A stretch of DNA of 64,000 nt, taken from Plasmodium coatneyi (Eukaryota; Apicomplexa; Aconoidasida; Haemosporida; Plasmodiidae). The stretch lies in the NCBI RefSeq assembly GCF_001680005.1, contig NC_033567.1:930001-994000 (forward strand), in the 5' to 3' direction. Below, piece by piece: positions 32,063 through 42,690 of this stretch (its first letter is position 1; each line of letters opens with the position of its first letter). The translations under genes were made by a program, and so were the position numbers. The notes beneath the pieces are model-generated. The model saw nothing but the letters and a program-made list of their open reading frames with translations, did not search any database and was not told the origin of the DNA.

Positions 32063-34476
32063 ATGGATACGGAAGAGGTAAAGAAGGAAATAATGTGCAC
32101 AGAGTACTCTATTTTTAATATATGATATTTCCTCATGTGTTCATATCGAATGACTTATATGTTGCAATTATTAAATCTATAGGAAAAGTGCCTTGGGAAG
32201 TTCAGTTCCCAGAAATTCTACTATGATGAATTTAATAAGGAAGTATGGAGAAGTAGTTGTGACGATATGGAGTGCCGTCAGAAAGAGCAAGAGTTGCAAG
32301 AGATACTGAATAAATACGAAAATGGAGATACTGTAGCACGAACAATTGCTGAAGGTTGGTGTGTTGTAAATAACAAATGCGGAAAAACGAAACCAAGAGC
32401 GTTCGATGGTGTTACTTTCTATTATTGGTTAGGCAATGAAGTGTCTAATGTACTGGAGGGTGAAGGGAAGGACCACGAATTTCAGAATATTATAGGTGAC
32501 ATATGTAAGGCAGTGGAGAGCACTGTTAGGAAGAAGCGAATCAGTAACGTCTTTAAGGATGAGAAATACCCTTATATGTGTCCCGAGGTGACCAGAAATC
32601 AGTTTGAAATGTTAAAACTAATATATGATTACACTCTTAATTATAAGAATGGGACAAATACAATGTTAAGAGGGAATTATACATGTACAGATCAATGTAG
32701 AGACTACATAGGGAAAGTTATTGACACGTATGCAAGGAAAGATCAAGTGTGCAAGGGGGATGGATTAACGGAATGCTATAAGGAAATTGAGGCGATGTTC
32801 AGTAGTAGAGCAGGGAAAAATATTAAGAAACCATCAGATTTACAGTGTCCACCTGGTGGCAGTGTCAAACCTGCTACAGCAGCAAAACCAACTGTTTCCG
32901 GTCCTGTTGCCAAACCAGAAGGAACAGATGCTGCAGTACGGCCCCCTCCCGGAGGTCCAGGGGTAAGGCGCGATCACCAGCAGGATGAAGATGTACCAAA
33001 GTCACCACCAGGTCCAAGAGGTCCACCATGTAATGGAGCATATATGTAATAACCATCCAAATATTTATATACTATATATATATGTGTATATATATAATAT
33101 CTCCAAATGTATAATACAAAAATATTATTAAACATACAAAAAAAAGGGAGGAAGCACCTACACCCCCCCTCGGTGCACCTAACATATTTGGCTTCAATGT
33201 TTTATGGTTATACTTGTACTGACCCCTCCTTTTTCTATTGTTCACTTTTCAGGTCTACAGGGTCAAAGGGGTGAAACGGGTCCATCTGACCTAGCAGGTC
33301 CAGAGGGTCCACGAGATGAAAATGGTCAAACGGGTCTAGAGGTTAATAAGGAAGGTGCAACAGGTAAACCACGTGAGGAACGTAAAAAATATATAATCAG
33401 AAGTATAATTACAAAAGGGAAGGGGAATATGGAACAAATATAAAAAAGAAGCACTTGCACCTTCCAGGGTGAATCCACAACATTATGGGTCTCATCTACA
33501 CTAGTTATATTGGAGTAACCTACATTATGAATCCTTCATTTATTCTTTCCATTGTAGGACAAGATGGAAGAACTGTGAAGTCTTCAGAAGCAAATGATCA
33601 GGTGCAGGTACAAGAATCAGGGGAATCAGGTAGAACAGGTAACCAATGTATAGGCAAAAGTATTATGGGAGAACAGAGAAAAGCATACGAACAAAAAAGG
33701 GGAAATGAACAAGTGCAAAGAAGAAGAGAAGCAGCTGCACCCACAAGGGTGTGTACACATCACTCTTTTTCTAATTACTACAGATCATACATAATGAACC
33801 TTCCCGTTCCTCCTTCTTTCCTCCCTTCCTACTTACCTCTTAGTTCAGAGTACGGATGCCTCTTCCTCCAGCAGCAGTTCCTCTTCCAGTAGTAGTTCTT
33901 CCTCCAGTTCCTCCAGTCAGGGTCCTGGTCCAGGACAACAACCTCCCCCTCCACCCCCACCTCAACAACAGCAAAGTGGACAACAGATGAACAGTGCATT
34001 AGGGGATCAGCCGCACCAAGATGGGAATGTTTATACAGTCACCGGAACTATGGAACTCCCCATGGGTGCACCTTCCTCAGGGAGTGCAATCCCCATCATT
34101 CCGTCCGCTATTGGAGGAACAGCAGCAATAGGATTACCCTTACTTAGTTTCTTTTTATATAAGGTAAAATATTACCGCTGGAATAATATAAATAATAATA
34201 AATCCTGTGCACTATTTTTATATGAACAAATAAAAACAGAATAAAGCCTTTTTACAGATACTTCATACTCATTCTTAACTGTTCTTCCTTTATTAGTACA
34301 CCTCCATATTTTCTAAGGGGCATAATTCCTCTTCTAGCAGAAGAAAAAGAAGATCATTCGAACGTGAGCTGAATACAATAGCAGGGGACGATGACGACGA
34401 TTCTTCTACAGAAGTAAATTCCACAACAAATTCTACACTTGGATCATCAGAATATTCTGTCCCCTATATTAGATAA
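32063..34476 (+). CDS. KIR: KIR-type PIR surface antigen 3, six exons with collagen-like mini-exons
   Basis: Exons: 32063-32077 (MDTEE), 32183-33029, 33253-33363, 33558-33638, 33844-34163 and 34297-34476; about 517 residues. Exon 2 is the Cys-rich KIR ectodomain (EKCLGKFSSQKFYYDEF, VTFYYWLGNEVSN, CPEVTRNQFEMLKLIYDY), ending in a Pro/Gly-rich stretch. Exons 3 (111 bp) and 4 (81 bp) are both phase 1-1 and encode collagen-like sequence (GQRGETGPS, GPEGPRDENGQTG; then GQDGRTVKS and ESGESGRTG). Exon 5 gives 19 Ser with few breaks, a Pro run, a Gln run and the membrane helix ending FFLYK. Exon 6 is the cytoplasmic tail (SRRKRRSFERELN to SEYSVPYIR). Splicing at the exon 2 end is the weakest point: the chosen donor turns the junction residue into Cys, while CCACCAG/GTCCAA keeps Gly. 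A classic KIR has only three exons. Confidence 0.75.
33253..33638 (+). repeat. Two paralogous collagen-like exon/intron units of KIR gene 3
   Basis: Exons 33253-33363 and 33558-33638 split a Gly codon at their 3' ends (G/GGA or similar; exon 4 ends in a lone G). The introns that follow or precede share text such as AGAAGCACTTGCACC (about 33449) and AGAAGCAGCTGCACC (about 33728), and a related GGAAGCACCTACACC at about 33149. The exon plus intron was probably duplicated as a unit. Confidence 0.65.
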
Positions 34477-35403
34477 GTTCTTTAAGGAAAGGGAACAAGT
34501 AACAATAATAAAGGAAAGAATAACAAGAGAAGGAAGGATGGAACAAATAATAAACAACAGCAGCGGAGGCAACAGAGGCAAGTTCTTACATAATAAAAAT
34601 TTTGAGAATCGCGCGTTCCACATTCCACACTTCTGTTGCACATGTTCCATACGTATTCTATACATTCCATATATTCTTTTCGGGTATAATGTGTTCAGTG
34701 TAAAATATAAATAAAGAAACAAATAATGGGAGAAATGTAGAATTCTCAATATAAATTAAGTATATGTATAATATAAAAAAATTTTAGTAAAAATTTTAAG
34801 TGTGGAATATTCTCTGATTGTAAGTAACATAATTTTACAATTGTTCACATTAAAACGGAAAAAGAATTACACTTCGTAAGGGAAGAATAAATATTAAAGG
34901 AAGAAAGGAAAAAGTAGAAAGAGTTGCACACAGAATACAGTAAAATTTAGAGGAAGAAGGAGGAAGGAAGAAGGTCAAATAAATAAGGAGCACACCACAC
35001 CACAAAACAGCATCTTATTCCTTCCATCCCAACTTACCATCATTTTCTTCCTTCTTTTATACTTAGTAAATAGCATTTTTTTATATATGTAATGCATATA
35101 AATTTATATGTACAATTCAAGTTTTAGAAAAAATTGTAATCCTTAAAGAAGGAAAAGGAGGAAGGAAGGATAAGGAGGGGTTTTGAATACTTTTTAAGTG
35201 TGGGGGGGAAAGGATTAGGAACTTCGTATACATAATGTTATCGTATCTTTATAGTGATGTGTGTGCAAAGAATAATTGCCTAATTTTCCAGAACTAGTAG
35301 GATAGACTAAAAGCAAATGTTAAGTACACAATGTACAAAGAAGTATCATGTACAAAGAGGTTTATGCATAAAATAAAAACGAGCCAACAGGAATTTGGGG
35401 AAA
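34477..35403. other. KIR 3-4 spacer
   Basis: AAGGAA-rich AT DNA. At 34,995-35,060 it holds the C-rich tract (CTTCCATCCCAACTTACCATC...TTCTTCC) also found upstream of KIR 1, followed in both places by a TA-rich segment; a likely shared KIR upstream element. No gene is seen. Confidence 0.6.
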
Positions 35404-36795
35404 ATGACGGTGAGTGCAAATGGAAGGGGGAAGAAGAAATGTGAGTTGAGTATGTTGCTGCATATAATGTGTGAACATGTGCAAAATGTAATATAACACA
35501 TACACATATATATTCCATGAACAATTTCACATTTATAGGAGGAAGAGGACGAATGTTTAAATAAATTACAGTCTAAGAGAATGTACAGTCAGTTAAATGG
35601 AGGAAAAGAGGGATGTGAAAATGATGACTTCTATAGAAAAATAGAGAGAACGTGGAAAGTGGAAATAGTGGATGAAGATATCATCAAGAGAATTCTAAGA
35701 GCCCTATGCTATGTGAATGGAAAACAGCAAAATAAGGGAGAGGTTACGGAGGAATGTAAATTTCTTCAATATCACGTAGGTAAAATATTGCTTGAAAAAT
35801 GTGGGGATCAAGAATTCAAGGATAAGATGGACGAAATAGATAGCACAGTAGCAAATCATGGGGGGGAAAATTTGGACAGTTGTTTTGTGTTCCACAATGA
35901 TAAGGGAGAACAATTCAAACAGAGAAGAACAATATTCGACTACTCCCACGACTGTTCATATATACAGACATATATAGCAGGAACTGATGAATCATGTCTT
36001 CCAGCATATAAGAAATATGTAGAGGATGCTAGGGATGCCTGCAATGCAATACAAACTACGTGCCTAGAGAGCAAACAGGGGACAGATTATTGTACTTTAT
36101 TCAATAAAGTATGCAAAGGTGATCAGAATCCTCGTGAGGAAACAATTCCAACACCAACAGTTTTACTATCTAAATTCAGTGGTACAATTGATACTGCAAC
36201 ACGGGAGGAAAGTGCAATGTCCCAGGGAGTATCGTCAGACAGTCATCAATCACCACAAGAAGGAACACCTTCCACCGGAACCACCACTTTCATCACCCCT
36301 ATCGTATCTGCCACGTTGCCTACCATAGCAGGAATTGGTGCCGTCACCTTCTTCTTATATAAGGTAATAATTAGAACAATTACAATTTAAAGTGAAATAT
36401 ATAAATAATAATAATTTTTCAGCATTATTTCTATAAATAACAAGTATAAAGAAGTGCATTCCCCTATATATACATATGACACATATATATAACTATATAT
36501 ATATATAAATATATATATGTGTCCCTGCCCCTTCCTACATTTCCTTGCTCAGTATACCCCTATATTTTCTATGATACGCCAATCCCCAAGAAAAAGAAAG
36601 AACAAGTCCATGGAACATGAATTGAACACATCATTATCGGGCTACGAATCTACAGAATATGCAGCGGATTGCTCTACAACCGGTTCAATAGATGATTCTA
36701 TCACCGAATATTCTGTACCATACACTGCTCGGTCCAGCAGGGCTAGAAGTTCACAGCAACGAATACAGAGAAATATAAATTATCATGCCACGTAA
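35404..36795 (+). CDS. KIR: KIR-type PIR surface antigen 4 (canonical three-exon form)
   Basis: Exons: 35404-35409 (MT), 35539-36363 and 36553-36795; 357 residues, the usual KIR size. The ectodomain starts EEEDECLNKLQSKRMYSQL and has about a dozen Cys. The FYYWLG motif is replaced by the related LQYHVGKILLEKCG. A short Ser/Thr spacer leads to the membrane helix (ITPIVSATLPTIAGIGAVTF) ending LYK, then the cytoplasmic exon (SPRKRKNKSMEHELN to QRNINYHAT). It has no collagen-like region, no Ser run and no repeats, so it is a useful baseline for what the other three genes have added. It probably reaches the infected red-cell surface without a standard signal peptide, as other pir proteins do. Confidence 0.85.
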
Positions 36796-39700
36796 TGTTG
36801 TTACATACGAAGGAGGTATACTTGACATACATTGTCTTCTATCAGGTACTACAAGAACCTCCAACGTGTTTTAAATGCCTTGTACCGCAGAGAGTATATT
36901 GTCTATAAAGTTCAGAAGAATAAATAATTGTGCAGGCGGTCGTCGGACAAAAATATATAAATTATCGTCACACACATATATAATGTTCCATTCCTCAACC
37001 ATTATAAGGACGTACACCTTTTTTAAGTACATATTGCCACAGAAAATATGCTATACACAGTGTCTGAAAGAATAAAAATGATAGAAGAAAAAAAAGGAAT
37101 ATCGGTTATCATCGCATATAATGATCCCTTCCTTCAGCAACTATAAGGACTTGCAAGTGTTAGGTGCATTATCTGCGATAAAAGTATGAAATATAAAAGA
37201 AGAGCATTACAAAATTCTGAAGTGTTACAAAGAAGAAGGAAAAAAAGAAAAAGGAAAAGAATTGAAAAAAAAAATTAAAGTGTAAAAGAATGAAGCAAAA
37301 AGGAAAAAGAACGCCAGAATAGTGGTACACAAAAAGGTAAAGAAAAAGGAAGCCAAAGAAGCAAGGAGAACGAGGATCCCCCAAGTAATGTTTGCTTGAG
37401 ATGGGATCCTTCAAAAGAAGCCCCCATCTTTGTTTAGGGCCTCTGTTATTTTTACTCGATCCACCCCCTAATTACGCAGAGTTTGATTACCTTCTTTGAA
37501 AAATTTGTCCCCTTCTTTTATTTTAATGCTTACCCAGTCATTAGCAATCCGCGACCCTTAAGGAGGGGGTGCAATTTGTACATTAGCTATTTTTGATTAG
37601 CAAATTTTTTCTTTACTTTTTTCGTACGCACATCTGTACATTATGAGAATGAAAAAAAATACACAAAGGGTTAATGTACAGAAAAGAGCTAGCTGTTCCT
37701 TCATAAATTTTTTTTTAGTGTTTAATTAGTGTGCACGACAGATTCGCGAATATGTATTTGTCGCACAGGACGTTACACCTCCCTTTATGCCATTTTTCCA
37801 GACATGGTGTGATTTTACGTCATGGCGTTTTTTTTTGTTTTCTGTTTTCGTGTCATCATTGCAACGCATATTTAGATCCATGTCACTATTACATTGTGAA
37901 AGAAGTGTTTCTGATTTGTGTTTGCTTGAAACCAAACCGATAGAATAATAGAAAATATATCCAAATTCTGTTACGGACGTAATGTCACAAGCAAAATGGC
38001 ACGTAGATATGTATTACAATGTGCCTTTGCTTAAGGCGCGTTACACCTTTTAACCATATAAAGGAGAAGACCTCCTTAAATGGCCTGAAGAGGAACGTCG
38101 CCCCATCTACAACAGCATCATATGTGAAAGGTACATTCCGATTTAACTCCATTTTGGAGAGGGTTAAACTACACTGTACGTTCAGATTTTTAAAAGAAAA
38201 GGTGAAATGGGAACGGTTGCTTAATTGCGAAAAGGGGAGGTGGCATGTAACACTTTCTCAAATGCTCTTCACAAATTTACGGAATGAAGAAGAAAAGTTG
38301 TACATTCATATATGTCCATATACATATGTTCACATGTGCCCCCATTGTACACGCATGAGAAAGCTCTTATTCATAGTAGCGCTAAAAAGAAAGGCAACAT
38401 TTTAATGGCAAAAAGTTCAGGTGATCATTTTCATAATTTTTACATTATTGTTCTGCCCCTGTTCTTTTATTCCGTTATTCACAAAGGGAGATAAATAAAC
38501 AAACTCTTGCTTTTAAAAAAAAAAAAAAATTGCCATTTCTGGGAGGTAAATTACTCCTTCCCCCCTTGAGAAGAACGTCTACTTATTGACAATTTTAACT
38601 GGAACTATTGGCCCAATTAACTTTCTCAATATGGACATAAATTAAAAGACCCAAGTGGACGCGGGGGGTTGAAGTTTACGGATTCTTTTGAGAAAAATAT
38701 TTAGCACGTCTTTTTCGTTACATGAAAAGATCTCATTTGCACATGTAAAAAAAAAAAAAAAAAAGGAAAAAAGACCATTAGGGGGTATATCAAATGCGGA
38801 AAAAATATCATCCCATATTTCTCAGAAGCAAAAATTTTCCAACGGTTGGTAATCTCTCATCCATATGTACATATTTTAGTTAAAAAAAAGAAAACGGAAT
38901 ACTTCGTCCCTTGGTGAACTAATTGCTTTATGAGGTGTAATAGTTTGAGGATAGCCAACTGGAATTTCCCCCCCTTGGACGAACGCAGAGGCAAATGCGT
39001 CATTTATATTTATCTTTCACGGGGCCAATAACTGTATGTATAAATGCTTCCTCAAAGAAAGACCACTCAAAATTAACCCAACACATGTTTGTTTGTTTCA
39101 CTATAGGTGGGCATAAACACAATCATTGTTACCCCTGCTCGTGGCGGCTTCTCCCCCAACTAAAGGCGATTTTACTTTACCATTCAGGATCAGCGTGCCA
39201 CAAAATACAGCTTCATTTTTTTTTTTACGCGGACCACGGGGTGGGAATAATTAATTTCGTGCCCCACTACATATAAATGCGCAGCTCCTAATGCCCATTA
39301 ATATTATTTGCAATGCTTAAAATTCCCCGCTGCCTTTTATTTACCATCACTTACGCTTTTTGCCCATGAAGAGACGTATAAAACCAATTCAGCAAAAATT
39401 TTTTAAATCGTTTTGTATAATGCGGTGGCTCACCATCACTATGACTGTATGAACAAATTTTCAGCCAAGGGGTAGAAAAAGAAAAGGAAAAAAAAAAAAA
39501 AAAAAAAAAAAAAATGAAAACTTTCCTGATTCAAAATAGGCAATAAGGAACACTTGATGCTGTTTTGAAATTTTTTACATGAAGATCCTTAATCATCCTT
39601 TCGCGCAAAAGGAGATATAACTTGGTGTTTCCCCCTTCCGCAGTTCACCCCAGTATTTTTTTTCCATCAGAGGATATCATCGGCGCACATTTGTTGTATG

Positions 39701-40122
39701 CAAAAGCGTATGTAAATATATTTTAAACCGCTCCTCACACTTGGCAGTTTTACGCTATAATCCAGTGTACCCATGGGCTGCGGTCAGTTCATGTAATGCC
39801 GAGAAGGAGCAAAAAAAAAATGCTCCTGTCGACACATGTTTGACTGAAGAATATGCCAAACAGGTAACCCTATGTCCACGTGAATTGATGCAGCTCGCCA
39901 TTTAAGAAGCATCCAATAAGAAATTAAAAAAAAAAAAATAGTGTCCCCCCAAAATAAGAAGCCCCAGTTGCCCATATAATGTTAATACGCCCCTCCCCCC
40001 CACCGCATAGTTACGAACAATTATGTTAATGTAAGGACGCGGTTTGAGAACCTTCCCTCCCCGGTTTGAATAGCCACCCCACCCCTTCACTGCGCTTCCC
40101 CAATGTGACAAAGTTACCCACC
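36796..40122. other. Right border of the KIR island and PRP40 upstream region
   Basis: Island-type AAGGAA/AGAAGAA-rich DNA runs to about 37,430, with the KIR relics inside it. After that the composition returns to core style. Poly-A tracts occur at about 38,514-38,529, 38,748-38,764 and 39,489-39,513. Open frames such as 38,019-38,405 show no domain and I do not call them. No telomere-type heptamer array marks either border. Confidence 0.55.
36930..37165 (+). pseudogene. Two degraded KIR 3'-end relics
   Basis: At 37,094-37,122 the frame reads NIGYHRI then stop, next to CTTCAGCAACTATAAGGACTTGCAAGTG. This matches the KIR 1 terminus (NIRYHRI, stop, then CTCAATAACTACAGTGACC). A second, weaker copy lies at about 36,938-37,015 (AAATATATAAATTATCGTCAC ... 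CTCAACCATTATAAGGACG). Only the last codons and 3' flank survive. They look like leftovers of deleted or recombined KIR genes behind KIR 4. Confidence 0.55.
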
Positions 40123-42690
40123 ATGCAGAACAAATCGAATACGCCCAGCATTCCAGGCCTTCCTGGTTTGCCAGGAATTCCGGGCCTCCCCGGTATGCCA
40201 GGGTTACCAAATATGCCGGGCTTGCCAGGAATGCCAGGTCTTCCTGGTATGCCCAACATGTCTGGTAATCCGATGAGCGGCCAAGGCATGAACAATAATT
40301 CTATGGGTCAATTGCCCATGCCATTTCTGCCGGGATTAATGCCACCTATGAACGCTTCAGATTATTATGGAAAGAATATGATGCACATGAACCCAGGGGT
40401 AGGACCGTACGAAAATTACAATCCGCTCATGTATGGACAGCATACCAACATGAACATGCCCATGCAGCCAGGCGCTGTAGACATGATGGGTGACATGGCC
40501 GCTATGCATATGGGAAACCCTAATATGATAAAATTGTATAATAAAGATTTTATGAACAACAGTTCGCAGAAAGGGACGGACAATCATATGATAGGGGGAC
40601 AGTTAGGCGGAAGCATGATGAATATGCCCATGAACTACATGAACCGTCTCAGTGGAGAAAACCACGGGTGGTGTGAAATGGTGGCAAAGAATGGGAGGAA
40701 GTATTACTACAACACTATAACCAAAGCTTCCAAATGGGAAAAGCCAGATGAACTAAAGTCCAAGGTGGAGCTACGTATTTCTCAACAAACTAAATGGAAG
40801 GAATACTCCTGTGGGGATGGAAGAACCTACTGGCATCATGAAGAAAAAAATATTAGCGTATGGGATGAACCCGAGGACATTAAAAAGATTAAACTTGAAT
40901 GTGCTACCGAGGATGCAGAAAATCAAGACAGCGTAGACAAATGCCCAAACAGCAGTAGCACTACGCATGAAAGTGTGAATAAAGGAGAAAACGCGAATGA
41001 CACCCCCCCGAGTAGTTTGCCAAAGGAGGCGGTGAACCAAACCACCGATGATGCTATGAATAACGTCAGTACGGACAGTACCACGGGGAAGGAACACACG
41101 TCCACTAATGATCTTTCCATGTATAGTTATCTCCATATGCAAAATGGTATGCCAGCCCAGCTGAACAATAACGCTATGATGCCCAGTAGCACTCTCGACG
41201 AGGCGAATCAAAAGAAAAATGCACCGGAGAAAATCAATAAAGGAGTAACCATGGTGTGGAAAAAATTCGAAAATAAAAATGACGCAAAAGAACACTTAAA
41301 AATATTATTTGAAGAAAAAAATATTAACCCAAAATTGACCTGGGAAAATGCTTTAAAAATACTGGAAAATGATGACCGTTGGTTCAGCCTGTCTGTGCTG
41401 ACCAAGGGGGAAAAAAAGCAAATGTTCTCCGAGTATATTAGCCATGCTGCCAAACGGGCGAGTGAAAACGAAAGGAGAAAAAGGCAAAGGTCGAGGGAAT
41501 TAATTTTTCAAACATTAATCAATTGGAAAAAATTAAATGAAAAAACGCCCTACCAAGAATTTGCGGCCGAATTTTATAAAGAAGAATGGTGGGACTGGAT
41601 CACAGAAAATGAGAGGGATGAAATATTTCAAGATTTTTTAGATGATTATCGACACAAATTTAAAGAAGATCGAAGGAAAAAAAGAAAAAAAACATCCGAA
41701 ATTTTAAAAGAGAAATTTCAGCAATATGCAGATAAAAAAAATCCATTAAAATGGAATGATGTCAAAGTCTACTTCAAAGATGATGCAGACTTTAATTCTT
41801 TGCACAAAATTGACGCGTTAGCTTCTTGGGAAAGCTTCTACGAAAAATATCATAATGATGAAAAAATAGAGTTAAAAAAAAAGGTGTTTCGAATTTTGAG
41901 AAAAAAAAGAGATGCCTTCATCGAATTACTACACGAATATCATAAAAAAAGTGTTCTTAATATGAAAACACAGTGGATCTTTTTTGTGTCCAAAATTTAT
42001 AAAGATGATCGTTATACAGACTTGTTAGGACATCAGGGGTCATCCCCCAAAGTGCTATTTGACGAATATATTGATTCCCTCCAGGAACAATATTTGAGGC
42101 ATAAATTATACATCAAAGGTGCTTGCAAAGAAATGAATTGCACAGTAGATGAAAATACCACCTTTGATCAATTTTTACAACTCTTCGCAAATGTGCAGAG
42201 TAAGTACAACATCCCGCACGCAAATATGAATTTTATTTACCACTCTTTGCAAAAAAAATTGAAAGAAAAAAAAAATAAGGAAATTAAGCATATTAACAAA
42301 GTTGCCAAATATTTCGCCAAAGTCCCAGAACTTAAAACCAGCATGTCCTACGGTAGAGTGATTAGCATTGTTAAAAACTCCAGCAAGTGGCCCGTGTTGT
42401 GTGAACTGTGTCCAAATGAGGAACAAAAAATGGCTGCGTACAATACGTGGAAATCTTCTGCAAATTCGACGAAGAATTGCCTCTCCATTGATTCTTCAAC
42501 TTCCAATTCAAATAGAAATTTAAAAAATGGAAAACGAAAGGAATCGTTCAAAATTAGTGACGATGACACGGAGGAAGAACGCAACAGCAAAGTTCACTCC
42601 AAGTATAGGAAATATGCCAGAGAGGAATCTGACTCTAGTGACCAAACAATAGAGTCCCTACGCACCATTGATCATAATTCGCCCAACTAG
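40123..42690 (+). CDS. PRP40: PRP40-like pre-mRNA processing factor (WW and FF domains)
   Basis: 855 residues from the ATG at 40123 (MQNKSNTPSIPG); the open frame extends upstream only through a TTG. Prp40 is a U1 snRNP-associated protein that helps bridge 5' and 3' splice sites. Order: a Pro/Gly/Met-rich N-terminus (repeated PGLPGMPGLPNMPG), two WW domains (about 182-212, HGWCEMVAKNGRKYYYNTIT; about 224-256, WKEYSCGDGRTYWHHEE), an acidic Asn/Thr spacer, then about five or six FF domains from residue 380 (KKFENKNDAKEHLKILFEE; ELIFQTLINWKKLNEKTPYQ; KTSEILKEKFQQYADKKNP; RDAFIELLHEYHKKSVLN). The C-terminus is Ser/Asp/Glu-rich with likely CK2 sites. The first WW domain has two canonical Trp; the second is also intact. 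First core gene after the KIR island. Confidence 0.88.
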   Translation: MQNKSNTPSIPGLPGLPGIPGLPGMPGLPNMPGLPGMPGLPGMPNMSGNPMSGQGMNNNSMGQLPMPFLPGLMPPMNASDYYGKNMMHMNPGVGPYENYNPLMYGQHTNMNMPMQPGAVDMMGDMAAMHMGNPNMIKLYNKDFMNNSSQKGTDNHMIGGQLGGSMMNMPMNYMNRLSGENHGWCEMVAKNGRKYYYNTITKASKWEKPDELKSKVELRISQQTKWKEYSCGDGRTYWHHEEKNISVWDEPEDIKKIKLECATEDAENQDSVDKCPNSSSTTHESVNKGENANDTPPSSLPKEAVNQTTDDAMNNVSTDSTTGKEHTSTNDLSMYSYLHMQNGMPAQLNNNAMMPSSTLDEANQKKNAPEKINKGVTMVWKKFENKNDAKEHLKILFEEKNINPKLTWENALKILENDDRWFSLSVLTKGEKKQMFSEYISHAAKRASENERRKRQRSRELIFQTLINWKKLNEKTPYQEFAAEFYKEEWWDWITENERDEIFQDFLDDYRHKFKEDRRKKRKKTSEILKEKFQQYADKKNPLKWNDVKVYFKDDADFNSLHKIDALASWESFYEKYHNDEKIELKKKVFRILRKKRDAFIELLHEYHKKSVLNMKTQWIFFVSKIYKDDRYTDLLGHQGSSPKVLFDEYIDSLQEQYLRHKLYIKGACKEMNCTVDENTTFDQFLQLFANVQSKYNIPHANMNFIYHSLQKKLKEKKNKEIKHINKVAKYFAKVPELKTSMSYGRVISIVKNSSKWPVLCELCPNEEQKMAAYNTWKSSANSTKNCLSIDSSTSNSNRNLKNGKRKESFKISDDDTEEERNSKVHSKYRKYAREESDSSDQTIESLRTIDHNSPN

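Noticed and set aside
25330..37430. SICAvar exons in the island
   Set aside because: All four genes have the pir/KIR layout and a single Cys-rich exon; no repeated SICA-type Cys-rich domain exons were seen.
37600..37700. Internal telomeric heptamer repeat (GGGTTAA at about 37,667)
   Set aside because: Single copy, not an array, so not evidence of a telomere-derived border.
38019..38405. 128-codon open frame between the island and PRP40
   Set aside because: No recognisable motif and no supporting neighbour exons.
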